In this document: positions 12,544 through 25,603 of the stretch, in pieces
Position numbering within the stretch: position 1 is the stretch's first letter
Layout of the letters: the number at the start of each line of letters is the position of its first letter
Assembly: GCA_014526335.1 (NCBI GenBank)
Contig: JACTAT010000363.1
Coordinates: 233,001-297,000, forward strand
Direction of reading: 5' to 3'
From: Chrysaora quinquecirrha
Taxonomy: Eukaryota > Cnidaria > Scyphozoa > Semaeostomeae > Pelagiidae
Length of the DNA stretch: 64,000 nt
Translations under genes and position numbers: made by a program
The notes under the pieces: model-generated
The model's database searches: none
Seen by the model: the letters and a program-made list of their open reading frames with translations, nothing else
What the model was told of the DNA's origin: nothing

Positions 12544-13717
12544 CCTTCTAACATGTCATATGTGACGCGTCCCCACGCGTCCCCTTCCACGTCCCCATAT
12601 ACTTGTGAAGGATTTGTACGTTTAAGAACGCGTCCCCACGGGTCCCCATTATTTTATATAAATAAGTTATATATACTTTTAAAAAGCTGAGGGGACCCGT
12701 GGGGACCCGTTAATTCACATACAGCTTTATTATCAGTTTTATGGGGACCCGTCGGGGACCCGTCGGGGACTCGATGGGGACGAGTTGGGACGGATTTTGA
12801 GCAAATAAAGAATTGTCTTATCCTGAATTATACAAAGCTAGGGCTAGGCTCCATTTAATGTTTACGAAAAATGTTCAATTAGATAGTGAATTAACTCAGT
12901 TGCCATTTTCAAGCAATATTAGCTGAGCAAAGCAATCCTTGGGAAAATGCCTGCAGCACCGCATTGGCAAATGACTGTCGAGTTGGAAATTTACACAAGT
13001 CAGCGTTGCTATAAGTAACTAGGTAGCATTTTCGATTAGCTCTAGCTGCAAGCTCATCAGCTTGCCCTTCCTCTTGGTTTTCCATCGTTTTATACGTTTA
13101 CAGAGATTGCTCTTACAAGATTTCTAAACTATTTTACTTTCAACGGAAAAACCTGTGATTTGAGCCGAATTCAAGACAAAAGGCTCATCTTTCGGCGGCG
13201 TTATGGTAAAGGTGGCGCCACTTCTATCTGTGGTGCACACATTGACATTCTGACAACTACTATAAACTCGACAAAACTATTCAACTGCTAAGCCAACTGG
13301 CCATTCGGGACAATGTCGTCGCATAAAACCACTTGGAGATGACGGCAAAAGAGACTTAGAACATTAAAGATAGTCATTAAGGGAATATTACTATCCCTTT
13401 ATTTACATGACTGTCCTGGCTGTTTTACAATTAAAACTTGACCTCGCTCTAAAGACAGCCTCCATTGACTGTTTCACTACTCACAATCAGCGGTCACCTA
13501 TAGACTGTCTATAAACTGATTTTTCATTGACTTGAAAAGTGACTTATTTATTTCGGGATTCATGTTTAATTGATCGAGTGCTGTTAATTACTGTTTCTCG
13601 TTTAGTGGTAATTTAATCTACACTCATTACTGTTAAGTACGCTTTGTCGTTAAGGGGGCGAGGCTCATTGGCTTGAGAATAGTTGTAGGCAATGTAAACA
13701 TATGAAAAAATACTATC

Positions 13718-14244
13718 ATGGCCAGATATAAGTTAATTTCTCCAGAGATGCGAAGTTATATCAAGTTTACAAAAGTGCTAACATAGACGATACCATGAAG
13801 GAAACAGGTGTGTCGCGTGCGGCTATTTATAAGATATGGAAAGAGCCTTTAAAATGTGCAAATCAATGCAGTCGTTAAGAAGCAAAACGTCGGCAGGCCA
13901 AGAAAAATGTCCATCAGAGAGAGGCGAAGACTTTTGCGCTTGGTAGAGACACTGCGAGATCAAGATGCCAATTGGACAGTAAGGCGACTGGTTGAAAGAG
14001 CTGAAATGAAACATGTATCAAGAAGGACGTTTCACGGTTCTTGAATGAGAATGGGTACAGCTACCTGCAAGCTCGAAACAAAGGTCTTTTAAGCAGGAAA
14101 GATATGGAAGAGCGAAAGATGTTCGTGAAAAAGGTTTTGAAAACGCTTCCTGAGGACTTTTGGACGAAGCAATTGTCATTTTATTTAGACGCAGCTGGTT
14201 TTGTCTATAAACGAAATCCTAAGTTGTGCAAAAGCGGTCAATAA
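13718..14244 (+). pseudogene. Tc1-like transposase 5' half, array unit 8
   Basis: Essentially identical to the unit 2 relic, with the same frame breaks and truncation. Confidence 0.85.
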
Positions 14245-15419
14245 CCTTCTAACATGTCATATGTGACGCGTCCCCACGCGTCCCCTTCCACGTCCCCATA
14301 TACTTGTGAAGGATTTGTACGTTTAAGAACGCGTCCCCACGGGTCCCCATTATTTTATATAAATAAGTTATATATACTTTTTAAAAAGCTGAGGGGACCC
14401 GTGGGGACCCGTTAATTCACATACAGCTTTATTATCAGTTTTATGGGGACCCGTCGGGGACCCGTCGGGGACTCGATGGGGACGAGTTGGGACGGATTTT
14501 GAGCAAATAAAGAATTGTCTTATCCTGAATTATACAAAGCTAGGGCTAGGCTCCATTTAATGTTTACGAAAAATGTTCAATTAGATAGTGAATTAACTCA
14601 GTTGCCATTTTCAAGCAATATTAGCTGAGCAAAGCAATCCTTGGGAAAATGCCTGCAGCACCGCATTGGCAAATGACTGTCGAGTTGGAAATTTACACAA
14701 GTCAGCGTTGCTATAAGTAACTAGGTAGCATTTTCGATTAGCTCTAGCTGCAAGCTCATCAGCTTGCCCTTCCTCTTGGTTTTCCATCGTTTTATACGTT
14801 TACAGAGATTGCTCTTACAAGATTTCTAAACTATTTTACTTTCAACGGAAAAACCTGTGATTTGAGCCGAATTCAAGACAAAAGGCTCATCTTTCGGCGG
14901 CGTTATGGTAAAGGTGGCGCCACTTCTATCTGTGGTGCACACATTGACATTCTGACAACTACTATAAACTCGACAAAAACTATTCAACTGCTAAGCCAAC
15001 TGGCCATTCGGGACAATGTCGTCGCATAAAACCACTTGGAGATGACGGCAAAAGAGACTTAGAACATTAAAGATAGTCATTAAGGGAATATTACTATCCC
15101 TTTATTTACATGACTGTCCTGGCTGTTTTACAATTAAAACTTGACCTCGCTCTAAAGACAGCCTCCATTGACTGTTTCACTACTCACAATCAGCGGTCAC
15201 CTATAGACTGTCTATAAACTGATTTTTCATTGACTTGAAAAGTGACTTATTTATTTCGGGATTCATGTTTAATTGATCGAGTGCTGTTAATTACTGTTTC
15301 TCGTTTAGTGGTAATTTAATCTACACTCATTACTGTTAAGTACGCTTTGTCGTTAAGGGGCGAGGCTCATTGGCTTGAGAATAGTTGTAGGCAATGTAAA
15401 CATATGAAAAAATACTATC

Positions 15420-15946
15420 ATGGCCAGATATAAGTTAATTTCTCCAGAGATGCGAAGTTATATCAAGTTTACAAAAGTGCTAACATAGACGATACCATGA
15501 AGGAAACAGGTGTGTCGCGTGCGGCTATTTATAAGATATGGAAAGAGCCTTTAAAATGTGCAAATCAATGCAGTCGTTAAGAAGCAAAACGTCGGCAGGC
15601 CAAGAAAAATGTCCATCAGAGAGAGGCGAAGACTTTTGCGCTTGGTAGAGACACTGCGAGATCAAGATGCCAATTGGACAGTAAGGCGACTGGTTGAAAG
15701 AGCTGAAATGAAACATGTATCAAGAAGGACGTTTCACGGTTCTTGAATGAGAATGGGTACAGCTACCTGCAAGCTCGAAACAAAGGTCTTTTAAGCAGGA
15801 AAGATATGGAAGAGCGAAAGATGTTCGTGAAAAAGGTTTTGAAAACGCTTCCTGAGGACTTTTGGACGAAGCAATTGTCATTTTATTTAGACGCAGCTGG
15901 TTTTGTCTATAAACGAAATCCTAAGTTGTGCAAAAGCGGTCAATAA
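15420..15946 (+). pseudogene. Tc1-like transposase 5' half, array unit 9
   Basis: Essentially identical to the unit 2 relic, with the same frame breaks and truncation. Confidence 0.85.
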
Positions 15947-17119
15947 CCTTCTAACATGTCATATGTGACGCGTCCCCACGCGTCCCCTTCCACGTCCCCA
16001 TATACTTGTGAAGGATTTGTACGTTTAAGAACGCGTCCCCACGGGTCCCCATTATTTTATATAAATAAGTTATATATACTTTTAAAAGCTGAGGGGACCC
16101 GTGGGGACCCGTTAATTCACATACAGCTTTATTATCAGTTTTATGGGGACCCGTCGGGGACCCGTCGGGGACTCGATGGGGACGAGTTGGGACGGATTTT
16201 GAGCAAATAAAGAATTGTCTTATCCTGAATTATACAAAGCTAGGGCTAGGCTCCATTTAATGTTTACGAAAAATGTTCAATTAGATAGTGAATTAACTCA
16301 GTTGCCATTTTCAAGCAATATTAGCTGAGCAAAGCAATCCTTGGGAAAATGCCTGCAGCACCGCATTGGCAAATGACTGTCGAGTTGGAAATTTACACAA
16401 GTCAGCGTTGCTATAAGTAACTAGGTAGCATTTTCGATTAGCTCTAGCTGCAAGCTCATCAGCTTGCCCTTCCTCTTGGTTTTCCATCGTTTTATACGTT
16501 TACAGAGATTGCTCTTACAAGATTTCTAAACTATTTTACTTTCAACGGAAAAACCTGTGATTTGAGCCGAATTCAAGACAAAAGGCTCATCTTTCGGCGG
16601 CGTTATGGTAAAGGTGGCGCCACTTCTATCTGTGGTGCACACATTGACATTCTGACAACTACTATAAACTCGACAAAAACTATTCAACTGCTAAGCCAAC
16701 TGGCCATTCGGGACAATGTCGTCGCATAAAACCACTTGGAGATGACGGCAAAGAGACTTAGAACATTAAAGATAGTCATTAAGGGAATATTACTATCCCT
16801 TTATTTACATGACTGTCCTGGCTGTTTTACAATTAAAACTTGACCTCGCTCTAAAGACAGCCTCCATTGACTGTTTCACTACTCACAATCAGCGGTCACC
16901 TATAGACTGTCTATAAACTGATTTTTCATTGACTTGAAAAGTGACTTATTTATTTCGGGATTCATGTTTAATTGATCGAGTGCTGTTAATTACTGTTTCT
17001 CGTTTAGTGGTAATTTAATCTACACTCATTACTGTTAAGTACGCTTTGTCGTTAAGGGGGCGAGGCTCATTGGCTTGAGAATAGTTGTAGGCAATGTAAA
17101 CATATGAAAAAATACTATC

Positions 17120-17646
17120 ATGGCCAGATATAAGTTAATTTCTCCAGAGATGCGAAGTTATATCAAGTTTACAAAAGTGCTAACATAGACGATACCATGA
17201 AGGAAACAGGTGTGTCGCGTGCGGCTATTTATAAGATATGGAAAGAGCCTTTAAAATGTGCAAATCAATGCAGTCGTTAAGAAGCAAAACGTCGGCAGGC
17301 CAAGAAAAATGTCCATCAGAGAGAGGCGAAGACTTTTGCGCTTGGTAGAGACACTGCGAGATCAAGATGCCAATTGGACAGTAAGGCGACTGGTTGAAAG
17401 AGCTGAAATGAAACATGTATCAAGAAGGACGTTTCACGGTTCTTGAATGAGAATGGGTACAGCTACCTGCAAGCTCGAAACAAAGGTCTTTTAAGCAGGA
17501 AAGATATGGAAGAGCGAAAGATGTTCGTGAAAAAGGTTTTGAAAACGCTTCCTGAGGACTTTTGGACGAAGCAATTGTCATTTTATTTAGACGCAGCTGG
17601 TTTTGTCTATAAACGAAATCCTAAGTTGTGCAAAAGCGGTCAATAA
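17120..17646 (+). pseudogene. Tc1-like transposase 5' half, array unit 10
   Basis: Essentially identical to the unit 2 relic, with the same frame breaks and truncation. Confidence 0.85.
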
Positions 17647-18821
17647 CCTTCTAACATGTCATATGTGACGCGTCCCCACGCGTCCCCTTCCACGTCCCCA
17701 TATACTTGTGAAGGATTTGTACGTTTAAGAACGCGTCCCCACGGGTCCCCATTATTTTATATAAATAAGTTATATATACTTTTAAAAAGCTGAGGGGACC
17801 CGTGGGGACCCGTTAATTCACATACAGCTTTATTATCAGTTTTATGGGGACCCGTCGGGGACCCGTCGGGGACTCGATGGGGACGAGTTGGGACGGATTT
17901 TGAGCAAATAAAGAATTGTCTTATCCTGAATTATACAAAGCTAGGGCTAGGCTCCATTTAATGTTTACGAAAATGTTCAATTAGATAGTGAATTAACTCA
18001 GTTGCCATTTTCAAGCAATATTAGCTGAGCAAAGCAATCCTTGGGAAAATGCCTGCAGCACCGCATTGGCAAATGACTGTCGAGTTGGAAATTTACACAA
18101 GTCAGCGTTGCTATAAGTAACTAGGTAGCATTTTCGATTAGCTCTAGCTGCAAGCTCATCAGCTTGCCCTTCCTCTTGGTTTTCCATCGTTTTATACGTT
18201 TACAGAGATTGCTCTTACAAGATTTCTAAACTATTTTACTTTCAACGGAAAAACCTGTGATTTGAGCCGAATTCAAGACAAAAGGCTCATCTTTCGGCGG
18301 CGTTATGGTAAAGGTGGCGCCACTTCTATCTGTGGTGCACACATTGACATTCTGACAACTACTATAAACTCGACAAAAACTATTCAACTGCTAAGCCAAC
18401 TGGCCATTCGGGACAATGTCGTCGCATAAAACCACTTGGAGATGACGGCAAAAGAGACTTAGAACATTAAAGATAGTCATTAAGGGAATATTACTATCCC
18501 TTTATTTACATGACTGTCCTGGCTGTTTTACAATTAAAACTTGACCTCGCTCTAAAGACAGCCTCCATTGACTGTTTCACTACTCACAATCAGCGGTCAC
18601 CTATAGACTGTCTATAAACTGATTTTTTCATTGACTTGAAAAGTGACTTATTTATTTCGGGATTCATGTTTAATTGATCGAGTGCTGTTAATTACTGTTT
18701 CTCGTTTAGTGGTAATTTAATCTACACTCATTACTGTTAAGTACGCTTTGTCGTTAAGGGGGCGAGGCTCATTGGCTTGAGAATAGTTGTAGGCAATGTA
18801 AACATATGAAAAAATACTATC

Positions 18822-19306
18822 ATGGCCAGATATAAGTTAATTTCTCCAGAGATGCGAAGTTATATCAAGTTTACAAAAGTGCTAACATAGACGATACCAT
18901 GAAGGAAACAGGTGTGTCGCGTGCGGCTATTTATAAGATATGGAAAGAGCCTTTAAAATGTGCAAATCAATGTCCATCAGAGAGAGGCGAAGACTTTTGC
19001 GCTTGGTAGAGACACTGCGAGATCAAGATGCCAATTGGACAGTAAGGCGACTGGTTGAAAGAGCTGAAATGAAACATGTATCAAGAAGGACGTTTCACGG
19101 TTCTTGAATGAGAATGGGTACAGCTACCTGCAAGCTCGAAACAAAGGTCTTTTAAGCAGGAAAGATATGGAAGAGCGAAAGATGTTCGTGAAAAGGTTTT
19201 GAAAACGCTTCCTGAGGACTTTTGGACGAAGCAATTGTCATTTTATTTAGACGCAGCTGGTTTTGTCTATAAACGAAATCCTAAGTTGTGCAAAAGCGGT
19301 CAATAA
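18822..19306 (+). pseudogene. Tc1-like transposase 5' half, array unit 11 (38-bp deletion)
   Basis: Same relic, but 38 bp covering the GRPR linker (from the codons for AVVKK to RPRK) is gone. The deletion lies between two copies of the short word CAATG/AAATG, which suggests slippage or microhomology-mediated loss. One A is also lost in the run before GGTTTTGAAAACGC. Confidence 0.85.
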
Positions 19307-20482
19307 CCTTCTAACATGTCATATGTGACGCGTCCCCACGCGTCCCCTTCCACGTCCCCATATACTTGTGAAGGATTTGTACGTTTAAGAACGCGTCCCC
19401 ACGGGTCCCCATTATTTTTATATAAATAAGTTATATATACTTTTAAAAAGCTGAGGGGACCCGTGGGGACCCGTTAATTCACATACAGCTTTATTATCAG
19501 TTTTATGGGGACCCGTCGGGGACCCGTCGGGGACTCGATGGGGACGAGTTGGGACGGATTTTGAGCAAATAAAGAATTGTCTTATCCTGAATTATACAAA
19601 GCTAGGGCTAGGCTCCATTTAATGTTTACGAAAATGTTCAATTAGATAGTGAATTAACTCAGTTGCCATTTTCAAGCAATATTAGCTGAGCAAAGCAATC
19701 CTTGGGAAAATGCCTGCAGCACCGCATTGGCAAATGACTGTCGAGTTGGAAATTTACACAAGTCAGCGTTGCTATAAGTAACTAGGTAGCATTTTCGATT
19801 AGCTCTAGCTGCAAGCTCATCAGCTTGCCCTTCCTCTTGGTTTTCCATCGTTTTATACGTTTACAGAGATTGCTCTTACAAGATTTCTAAACTATTTTAC
19901 TTTCAACGGAAAAACCTGTGATTTGAGCCGAATTCAAGACAAAAGGCTCATCTTTCGGCGGCGTTATGGTAAAGGTGGCGCCACTTCTATCTGTGGTGCA
20001 CACATTGACATTCTGACAACTACTATAAACTCGACAAAAACTATTCAACTGCTAAGCCAACTGGCCATTCGGGACAATGTCGTCGCATAAAACCACTTGG
20101 AGATGACGGCAAAAGAGACTTAGAACATTAAAGATAGTCATTAAGGGAATATTACTATCCCTTTATTTACATGACTGTCCTGGCTGTTTTACAATTAAAA
20201 CTTGACCTCGCTCTAAAGACAGCCTCCATTGACTGTTTCACTACTCACAATCAGCGGTCACCTATAGACTGTCTATAAACTGATTTTTTCATTGACTTGA
20301 AAAGTGACTTATTTATTTCGGGATTCATGTTTAATTGATCGAGTGCTGTTAATTACTGTTTCTCGTTTAGTGGTAATTTAATCTACACTCATTACTGTTA
20401 AGTACGCTTTGTCGTTAAGGGGGCGAGGCTCATTGGCTTGAGAATAGTTGTAGGCAATGTAAACATATGAAAAAATACTATC

Positions 20483-21009
20483 ATGGCCAGATATAAGTTA
20501 ATTTCTCCAGAGATGCGAAGTTATATCAAGTTTACAAAAGTGCTAACATAGACGATACCATGAAGGAAACAGGTGTGTCGCGTGCGGCTATTTATAAGAT
20601 ATGGAAAGAGCCTTTAAAATGTGCAAATCAATGCAGTCGTTAAGAAGCAAAACGTCGGCAGGCCAAGAAAAATGTCCATCAGAGAGAGGCGAAGACTTTT
20701 GCGCTTGGTAGAGACACTGCGAGATCAAGATGCCAATTGGACAGTAAGGCGACTGGTTGAAAGAGCTGAAATGAAACATGTATCAAGAAGGACGTTTCAC
20801 GGTTCTTGAATGAGAATGGGTACAGCTACCTGCAAGCTCGAAACAAAGGTCTTTTAAGCAGGAAAGATATGGAAGAGCGAAAGATGTTCGTGAAAAAGGT
20901 TTTGAAAACGCTTCCTGAGGACTTTTGGACGAAGCAATTGTCATTTTATTTAGACGCAGCTGGTTTTGTCTATAAACGAAATCCTAAGTTGTGCAAAAGC
21001 GGTCAATAA
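20483..21009 (+). pseudogene. Tc1-like transposase 5' half, array unit 12
   Basis: Same relic as unit 2. The stem-loop that follows it again has the longer homopolymers of units 2 and 3, so units 2, 3 and 12 group together against the middle units. Confidence 0.85.
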
Positions 21010-22111
21010 CCTTCTAACATGTCATATGTGACGCGTCCCCACGCGTCCCCTTCCACGTCCCCATATACTTGTGAAGGATTTGTACGTTTAAGAACGCGTC
21101 CCCACGGGTCCCCATTATTTTTATATAAATAAGTTATATATACTTTTTAAAAAAAGCTGAGGGGGACCCGTGGGGACCCGTTAATTCACATACAGCTTTA
21201 TTATCAGTTTTATGGGGACCCGTCGGGGACCCCGTCGGGGACTCGATGGGGACGAGTTGGGACGGATTTTGAGCAAATAAAGAATTGTCTTATCCTGAAT
21301 TATACAAAGCTAGGGCTAGGCTCCATTTAATGTTTACGAAAAATGTTCAATTAGATAGTGAATTAACTCAGTTGCCATTTTCAAGCAATATTAGCTGAGC
21401 AAAGCAATCCTTGGGAAAATGCCTGCAGCACCGCATTGGCAAATGACTGTCGAGTTGGAAATTTACACAAGTCAGCGTTGCTATAAGTAACTAGGTAGCA
21501 TTTTCGATTAGCTCTAGCTGCAAGCTCATCAGCTTGCCCTTCCTCTTGGTTTTCCATCGTTTTATACGTTTACAGAGATTGCTCTTACAAGATTTCTAAA
21601 CTATTTTACTTTCAACGGGAAAAACCTGTGATTTGAGCCGAATTCAAGACAAAAGGCTCATCTTTCGGCGGCGTTATGGTAAAGGTGGCGCCACTTCTAT
21701 CTGTGGTGCACACATTGACATTCTGACAACTACTATAAACTCGACAAAACTATTCAACTGCTAAGCCAACTGGCCATTCGGGACAATGTCGTCGCATAAA
21801 ACCACTTGGAGATGACGGCAAAAGAGACTTAGAACATTAAAGATAGTCATTAAGGGAATATTACTATCCCTTTATTTACATGACTGTCCTGGCTGTTTTA
21901 CAATTAAAACTTGAGCTCGCTCTAAAGACAGCTTCCATTGACTGTTTCACTACTCACAATCAGCGGTCACCTATAGACTGTCTATAAACTGATTTTTTCA
22001 TTGACTTGAAAAGTGACTTATTTATTTCGGGATTCATGTTTAATTGATCGAGTGGTGTTAATTACTGTTTCTCGTTTAGTGGCAATTTAATCTACACTCA
22101 TTACTATTAAG

Positions 22112-22246
22112 TTCGTGAAAAAGGTTTTGAAAACGCTTCCTGAGGACTTTTGGACGAAGCAATTGTCACTTTTGCGCTTGGTTTATTTAGACGCAGCTGG
22201 TTTTGTCTATAAACGAAATCCTTAGTTGTGCAAAAGCGGTCAATAA
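22112..22246 (+). pseudogene. Tc1-like transposase relic, array unit 13 (deleted, with insertion)
   Basis: This has the same internal deletion and early TAG as unit 1. It also carries a roughly 14-bp insertion (CTTTTGCGCTTGGT) before TTTATTTAGACGC. That inserted word occurs in the deleted part of the full-length transposase, in the stretch encoding RLLRLVE, so the insertion looks templated. Confidence 0.75.
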
Positions 22247-22477
22247 CCTTCTAACATGTCATATGTGACGCGTCCCCACGCGTCCCCTTCCACGTCCCCA
22301 TATACTTGTGAAGGATTTGTACGTTTAAGAACGCGTCCCCACGGGTCCCCATTATTTTTATATAAATAAGTTATATATACTTTTTAAAAAAGCTGAGGGG
22401 GACCCGTGGGGACCCGTTAATTCACATACAGCTTTATTATCAGTTTTATGGGGACCCGTCGGGGACCCGTCGGGGAC

Positions 22478-23885
22478 GGCATACCGGAATTTGATGACCC
22501 GGGACGCAGGTGGGACCCGGGACGTGGGACTCAAGTGGGACGCGGGACGCGGGACTCAGGTGGGACCCGGGACGCGGGACTCAGGTGGGACCCGGGACGC
22601 GGGACTCAGGTGGGACCCGGGACGCGGGACTCAGGTGGGACCCGGGACGCGGGACTCAGGTGGGACCCGGGACCTGGGACTCAGGTGGGACCCGGGACGC
22701 GGGACTCAGGTGGGACCCGGGACGCGGGACTCAGGTGGGACCCGGGACCTGGGACTCAGGTGGGACCCGGGACCTGGGACTCAGGTGGGACCCGGGACCC
22801 AGGACTCAGGTGGGACCGGGACCTGGGACTCAGGTGGGACCTGGGACTCAGGTGGGACCCGGGACGTGGGACGAGGACACGGGTGGGACCCGAGACACGG
22901 GACTTAGGTGGGACCAGGGAAGCGGGACTCAGGTGGGACCTTGGACCTGGTAACGGAATGGGACCTGAGACCTGGGAAGCAAGTTGGTCCTGGGACCTAG
23001 GACGAGTTGAGAACTTGGACCTGGGACGCATTTTGGACCAGAAACCTGGGGCCAGGGACTCAGTTGGGACCTTAAACTCTGCAAGGATGGGGCCTGGGAC
23101 AAGGTTTTGACGTGGAAAGTGGTTGCTCGCTGGACCATTAGTAGGACGTTTGACTAGAGAAATTTGATCACTTGATAGAAAAACTGAATCAACATCATTA
23201 AATGTCTATGAAAATGCTTTTCACAAAATGTTTAAAAGTTACAAATGAAACCAAAGTTCATAACCGTTCATTAATTTTTAGACTTAAATTCTACTCATAA
23301 TGCCAACGAATTAAGTCTAACAGAAAACGAGAATAAAACTCATGATTTTAGTAAACAAAATGCGTTACGTAACCATTATTGCTCAATTTTCCCCCTGTTG
23401 TACAAATTTGGAGTCTGGAGATTTGAAACTACTAAGTTAGCCGCTGCGATGATTTGAATTCCAAACCGAAAAAAATGATTGTTGAAGTTGAAGAATGAAA
23501 CCTTTTTTGTTGAAATTAGACATGCTTCATCAACATTCCTTGAATAGCGGCTCCTAGAGAAAGGCAGTGCATACTTTATAGGGCATAAATCCTTACAGGG
23601 TGGAAATTTTCCTTTTTAACGATCTTCTAGTTAAGATAACAAAACAACAGAAGAAACAAACATGCGTAACGTTATAAAAATAAGAGATACAGTAATATAT
23701 ACTTCGTAATTCAAACGGTGTAGTCAAGATCTTCAATTCAAAAATTAAATTCCTATGCCACAATTTCGCAAAATCTGTTTGTGCTCAGGAAGCAAGAAAG
23801 GCTTCAGTTGCGGAGGAACTACAATCATTTGCGGAGAAAACATTTGATTGTTGTGCGCTATGCAAGTGCGATTAAAGTGATAATA
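22478..23885 (+). repeat. Left terminal inverted repeat of the MULE-type transposon
   Basis: Reverse-complementary to 34779-36367 along its whole length. Outer to inner, it holds a 23-bp perfect terminus, the 25-bp minisatellite (about 22500-23105) and about 780 bp of unique AT-rich sequence. The innermost 141 bp match the last 47 codons of the transposase gene in antisense orientation. The length difference from the right arm comes from minisatellite copy number and a roughly 100-bp insertion near the right terminus. Confidence 0.9.
22500..23105 (+). repeat. 25-bp GC-rich minisatellite, left arm
   Basis: The unit is roughly GGGACCCGGGACGCGGGACT plus CAGGT, repeated about 20 times and degenerating inward to forms such as GGGACCTGAGACC. 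Because 25 is not a multiple of three, all frames are long and open (the longest is 220 codons, full of G, R, D, W and P), but these are repeat artefacts. Confidence 0.9.
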
Positions 23886-24442
23886 CAGTATGTGAAACAA
23901 ACTCTTGCTTATTCTAATAAAATATAGAGAAAGGGCGCAGGCATTTATGACAATGTATGATTATTATTGGGACGACATTTTCTCTTGAAGTTTTCTATCG
24001 CTGCAAACTTATATCGAAATGCAAATAGCTACCACACGTTTTTCGTGCAGACAGTTCTCTTCTTGTTTTGGTTCACAAGTATCAATTTATTATGCTCTCT
24101 TAAACTTGTATAAGATGATGACTTTGATTGATAGGTTGATCGTTTGTGCCTTAGATTTTGTTTTGCCGTTTTGGCTAGAGAGAATTCATCAGCTGACCCT
24201 ATTTTAGATTTTCATTGAAATGTGAGATATATCTTTAAACAACATATAAGGACCACATCCTGTATGCTGCCATTACTCCTTAACCAGATAAATTATAGCA
24301 TTAATGTATTAATATATGCATGCTATGGATGGTTGTTGGCGCCAAAGTAGTGAACCCTAATCCTGCTGGCATATATGAAATGAAACGCTTTGAATAAACC
24401 ACACCATTTCTTTCGTGCAAGCGCTCGCAGCGCATTGCCGAA

Positions 24443-24560
24443 ATGTACCAATTTCAAGCTGTTCCGAAAATCCCTGCTTCAGCGACCAAACAAGGATCCA
24501 TATTTGACGAAAAGCTTCAGAGGTTCGAAACCTCTGAATTTGAAGAGATGAAAATCATTG
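24443..24560 (+). CDS. Exon 1: N-terminus leading into the kinase glycine loop
   Basis: An ATG opens 39 codons plus one base, ending FEEMKII and the first base of a Gly codon, followed by the donor GTGAGT at 24561. Joined to the acceptor at 28164/28165 (TTTTTTGCAG) it gives MKIIGKGSFATAIKG, a glycine-rich ATP-binding loop. That phase-correct join across a 3.6 kb intron is the main support for this exon. The transcription start and any upstream exon are not visible. Confidence 0.7.
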
Positions 24561-24673
24561 GTGAGTTAATTTGTCTTAATTTCCTTCCAATGTAATACTT
24601 ATTAATAAACAATATTATTTATTCTGCATTATTACGGATTCTGCACATTAATTTATTTACGGATAAATTTAAA

Positions 24674-25080
24674 TACACGCTTTTTTTTTATAAGGAACCT
24701 ACCTCAAGGCCTAGTTCTTAAAGTTCCTTATTTTTGGGCCTCTTTTGAGGCAATTGTAGTTCCAAAAGTTCCTTAATAGTTCCTTAATTTAACTGCACAT
24801 ACAGTGGTCTTAACAATAAAAGGGAGACATTTGCATGTGAGCAAAGCTCGAGACTACTCAAAGAAACATTGGATACATGCTTAACGTACAATTTATGTGA
24901 TTTTCGACTGCAAATGAATGGAACCGGCTTTCTAATTCTTGATTATTTGCAGTGATAAAAGTATTCAACATTCAAAAGTTCCTTAATGATTTTCTCTTTA
25001 GTAGTATAAGTTCTTTAAATTTTCGGGCCTTCTACATGTAGGTTCCTTATAAAGTGGTTCCTTATAAAAAAAAGCGTGTA
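24674..25080. mobile_element. 407-bp MITE in intron 1
   Basis: The termini TACACGCTTTTTTTTATAAG and its reverse complement match for about 25 bases. Read as TA-CACGC...GCGTG-TA, it has the TA target duplication of Tc1/mariner-type MITEs. Inside, the word AGTTCCTTA is repeated on both arms. It has no coding capacity. Confidence 0.7.
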
Positions 25081-25603
25081 ATCCTTGTGGTATGGTTTCT
25101 TATGTTTGGGTCCAATTCTTAAGTTCCCAAAGTTTTGGCAATTTCATAACAATAAAAATTTCTTGTGAGTTTCCTGACTTTCGAAAACGAAGCCTTCCTA
25201 TTCAACCGAAACTCACTGACATGAACCAAATATTCTTTTTGGAGTTACAAATAAGAACTAAAGAAATGAAGATGATCAGAACTAGAAGTTTCGTTGTGTT
25301 ACGATTATTTGATTAAAAGGCATAAAAGTATATTGCTTTTTATAAACGGATAAAGTTTGTTGGATGAAGGGCCTGTTCATATGAGCCCGCTCACCGGGAC
25401 AGCCCACTAAGCGAGACAAATTTCAAGTTCTGTACATGTGGGATAATTCTGGCCCGCCTACCGAGACGGAAATTATTCATTTCGGCAATTTCAAACCCTT
25501 TTGTGGTTTCACACATGCGCTGTTGAAACAATGCCAGCCCGGTTAGTGGGTTGGAGTGTTCATATGAGAAATATTCAGCCCGCTTCACGCTAGCGAATCT
25601 ATA

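Larger units (their letters stand above)
1825..22477 (+). repeat. Tandem array of 13 units of about 1.70 kb
   Basis: Head-to-tail units start at TGTCTATAAACTG at 1825, 3048, 4755, 6695, 8396, 10100, 11804, 13506, 15209, 16908, 18609, 20270 and 21979. Units 2-12 are 1661-1709 bp, except unit 3, which is 1940 bp because it carries a MITE. Each full unit runs: about 210 bp of AT-rich leader, a broken Tc1-like transposase 5' half, a GGGGACC-rich stem-loop, then about 830 bp of non-coding sequence. Units differ mainly by homopolymer length. Unit 11 has a 38-bp deletion. Units 1 and 13 share a deletion of most of the transposase and several private substitutions. The array ends where the long-TIR transposon begins. 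Confidence 0.95.

Noticed and set aside
22448..23110. Open frames of 220, 147 and 138 codons (Gly/Arg/Asp/Trp/Pro repeats), and similar ones at 35655-36319 on the reverse strand
   Set aside because: All three frames of a 25-bp repeat are open because the unit has no stops in any phase. The composition simply reflects the repeat, with no start context or splice support.
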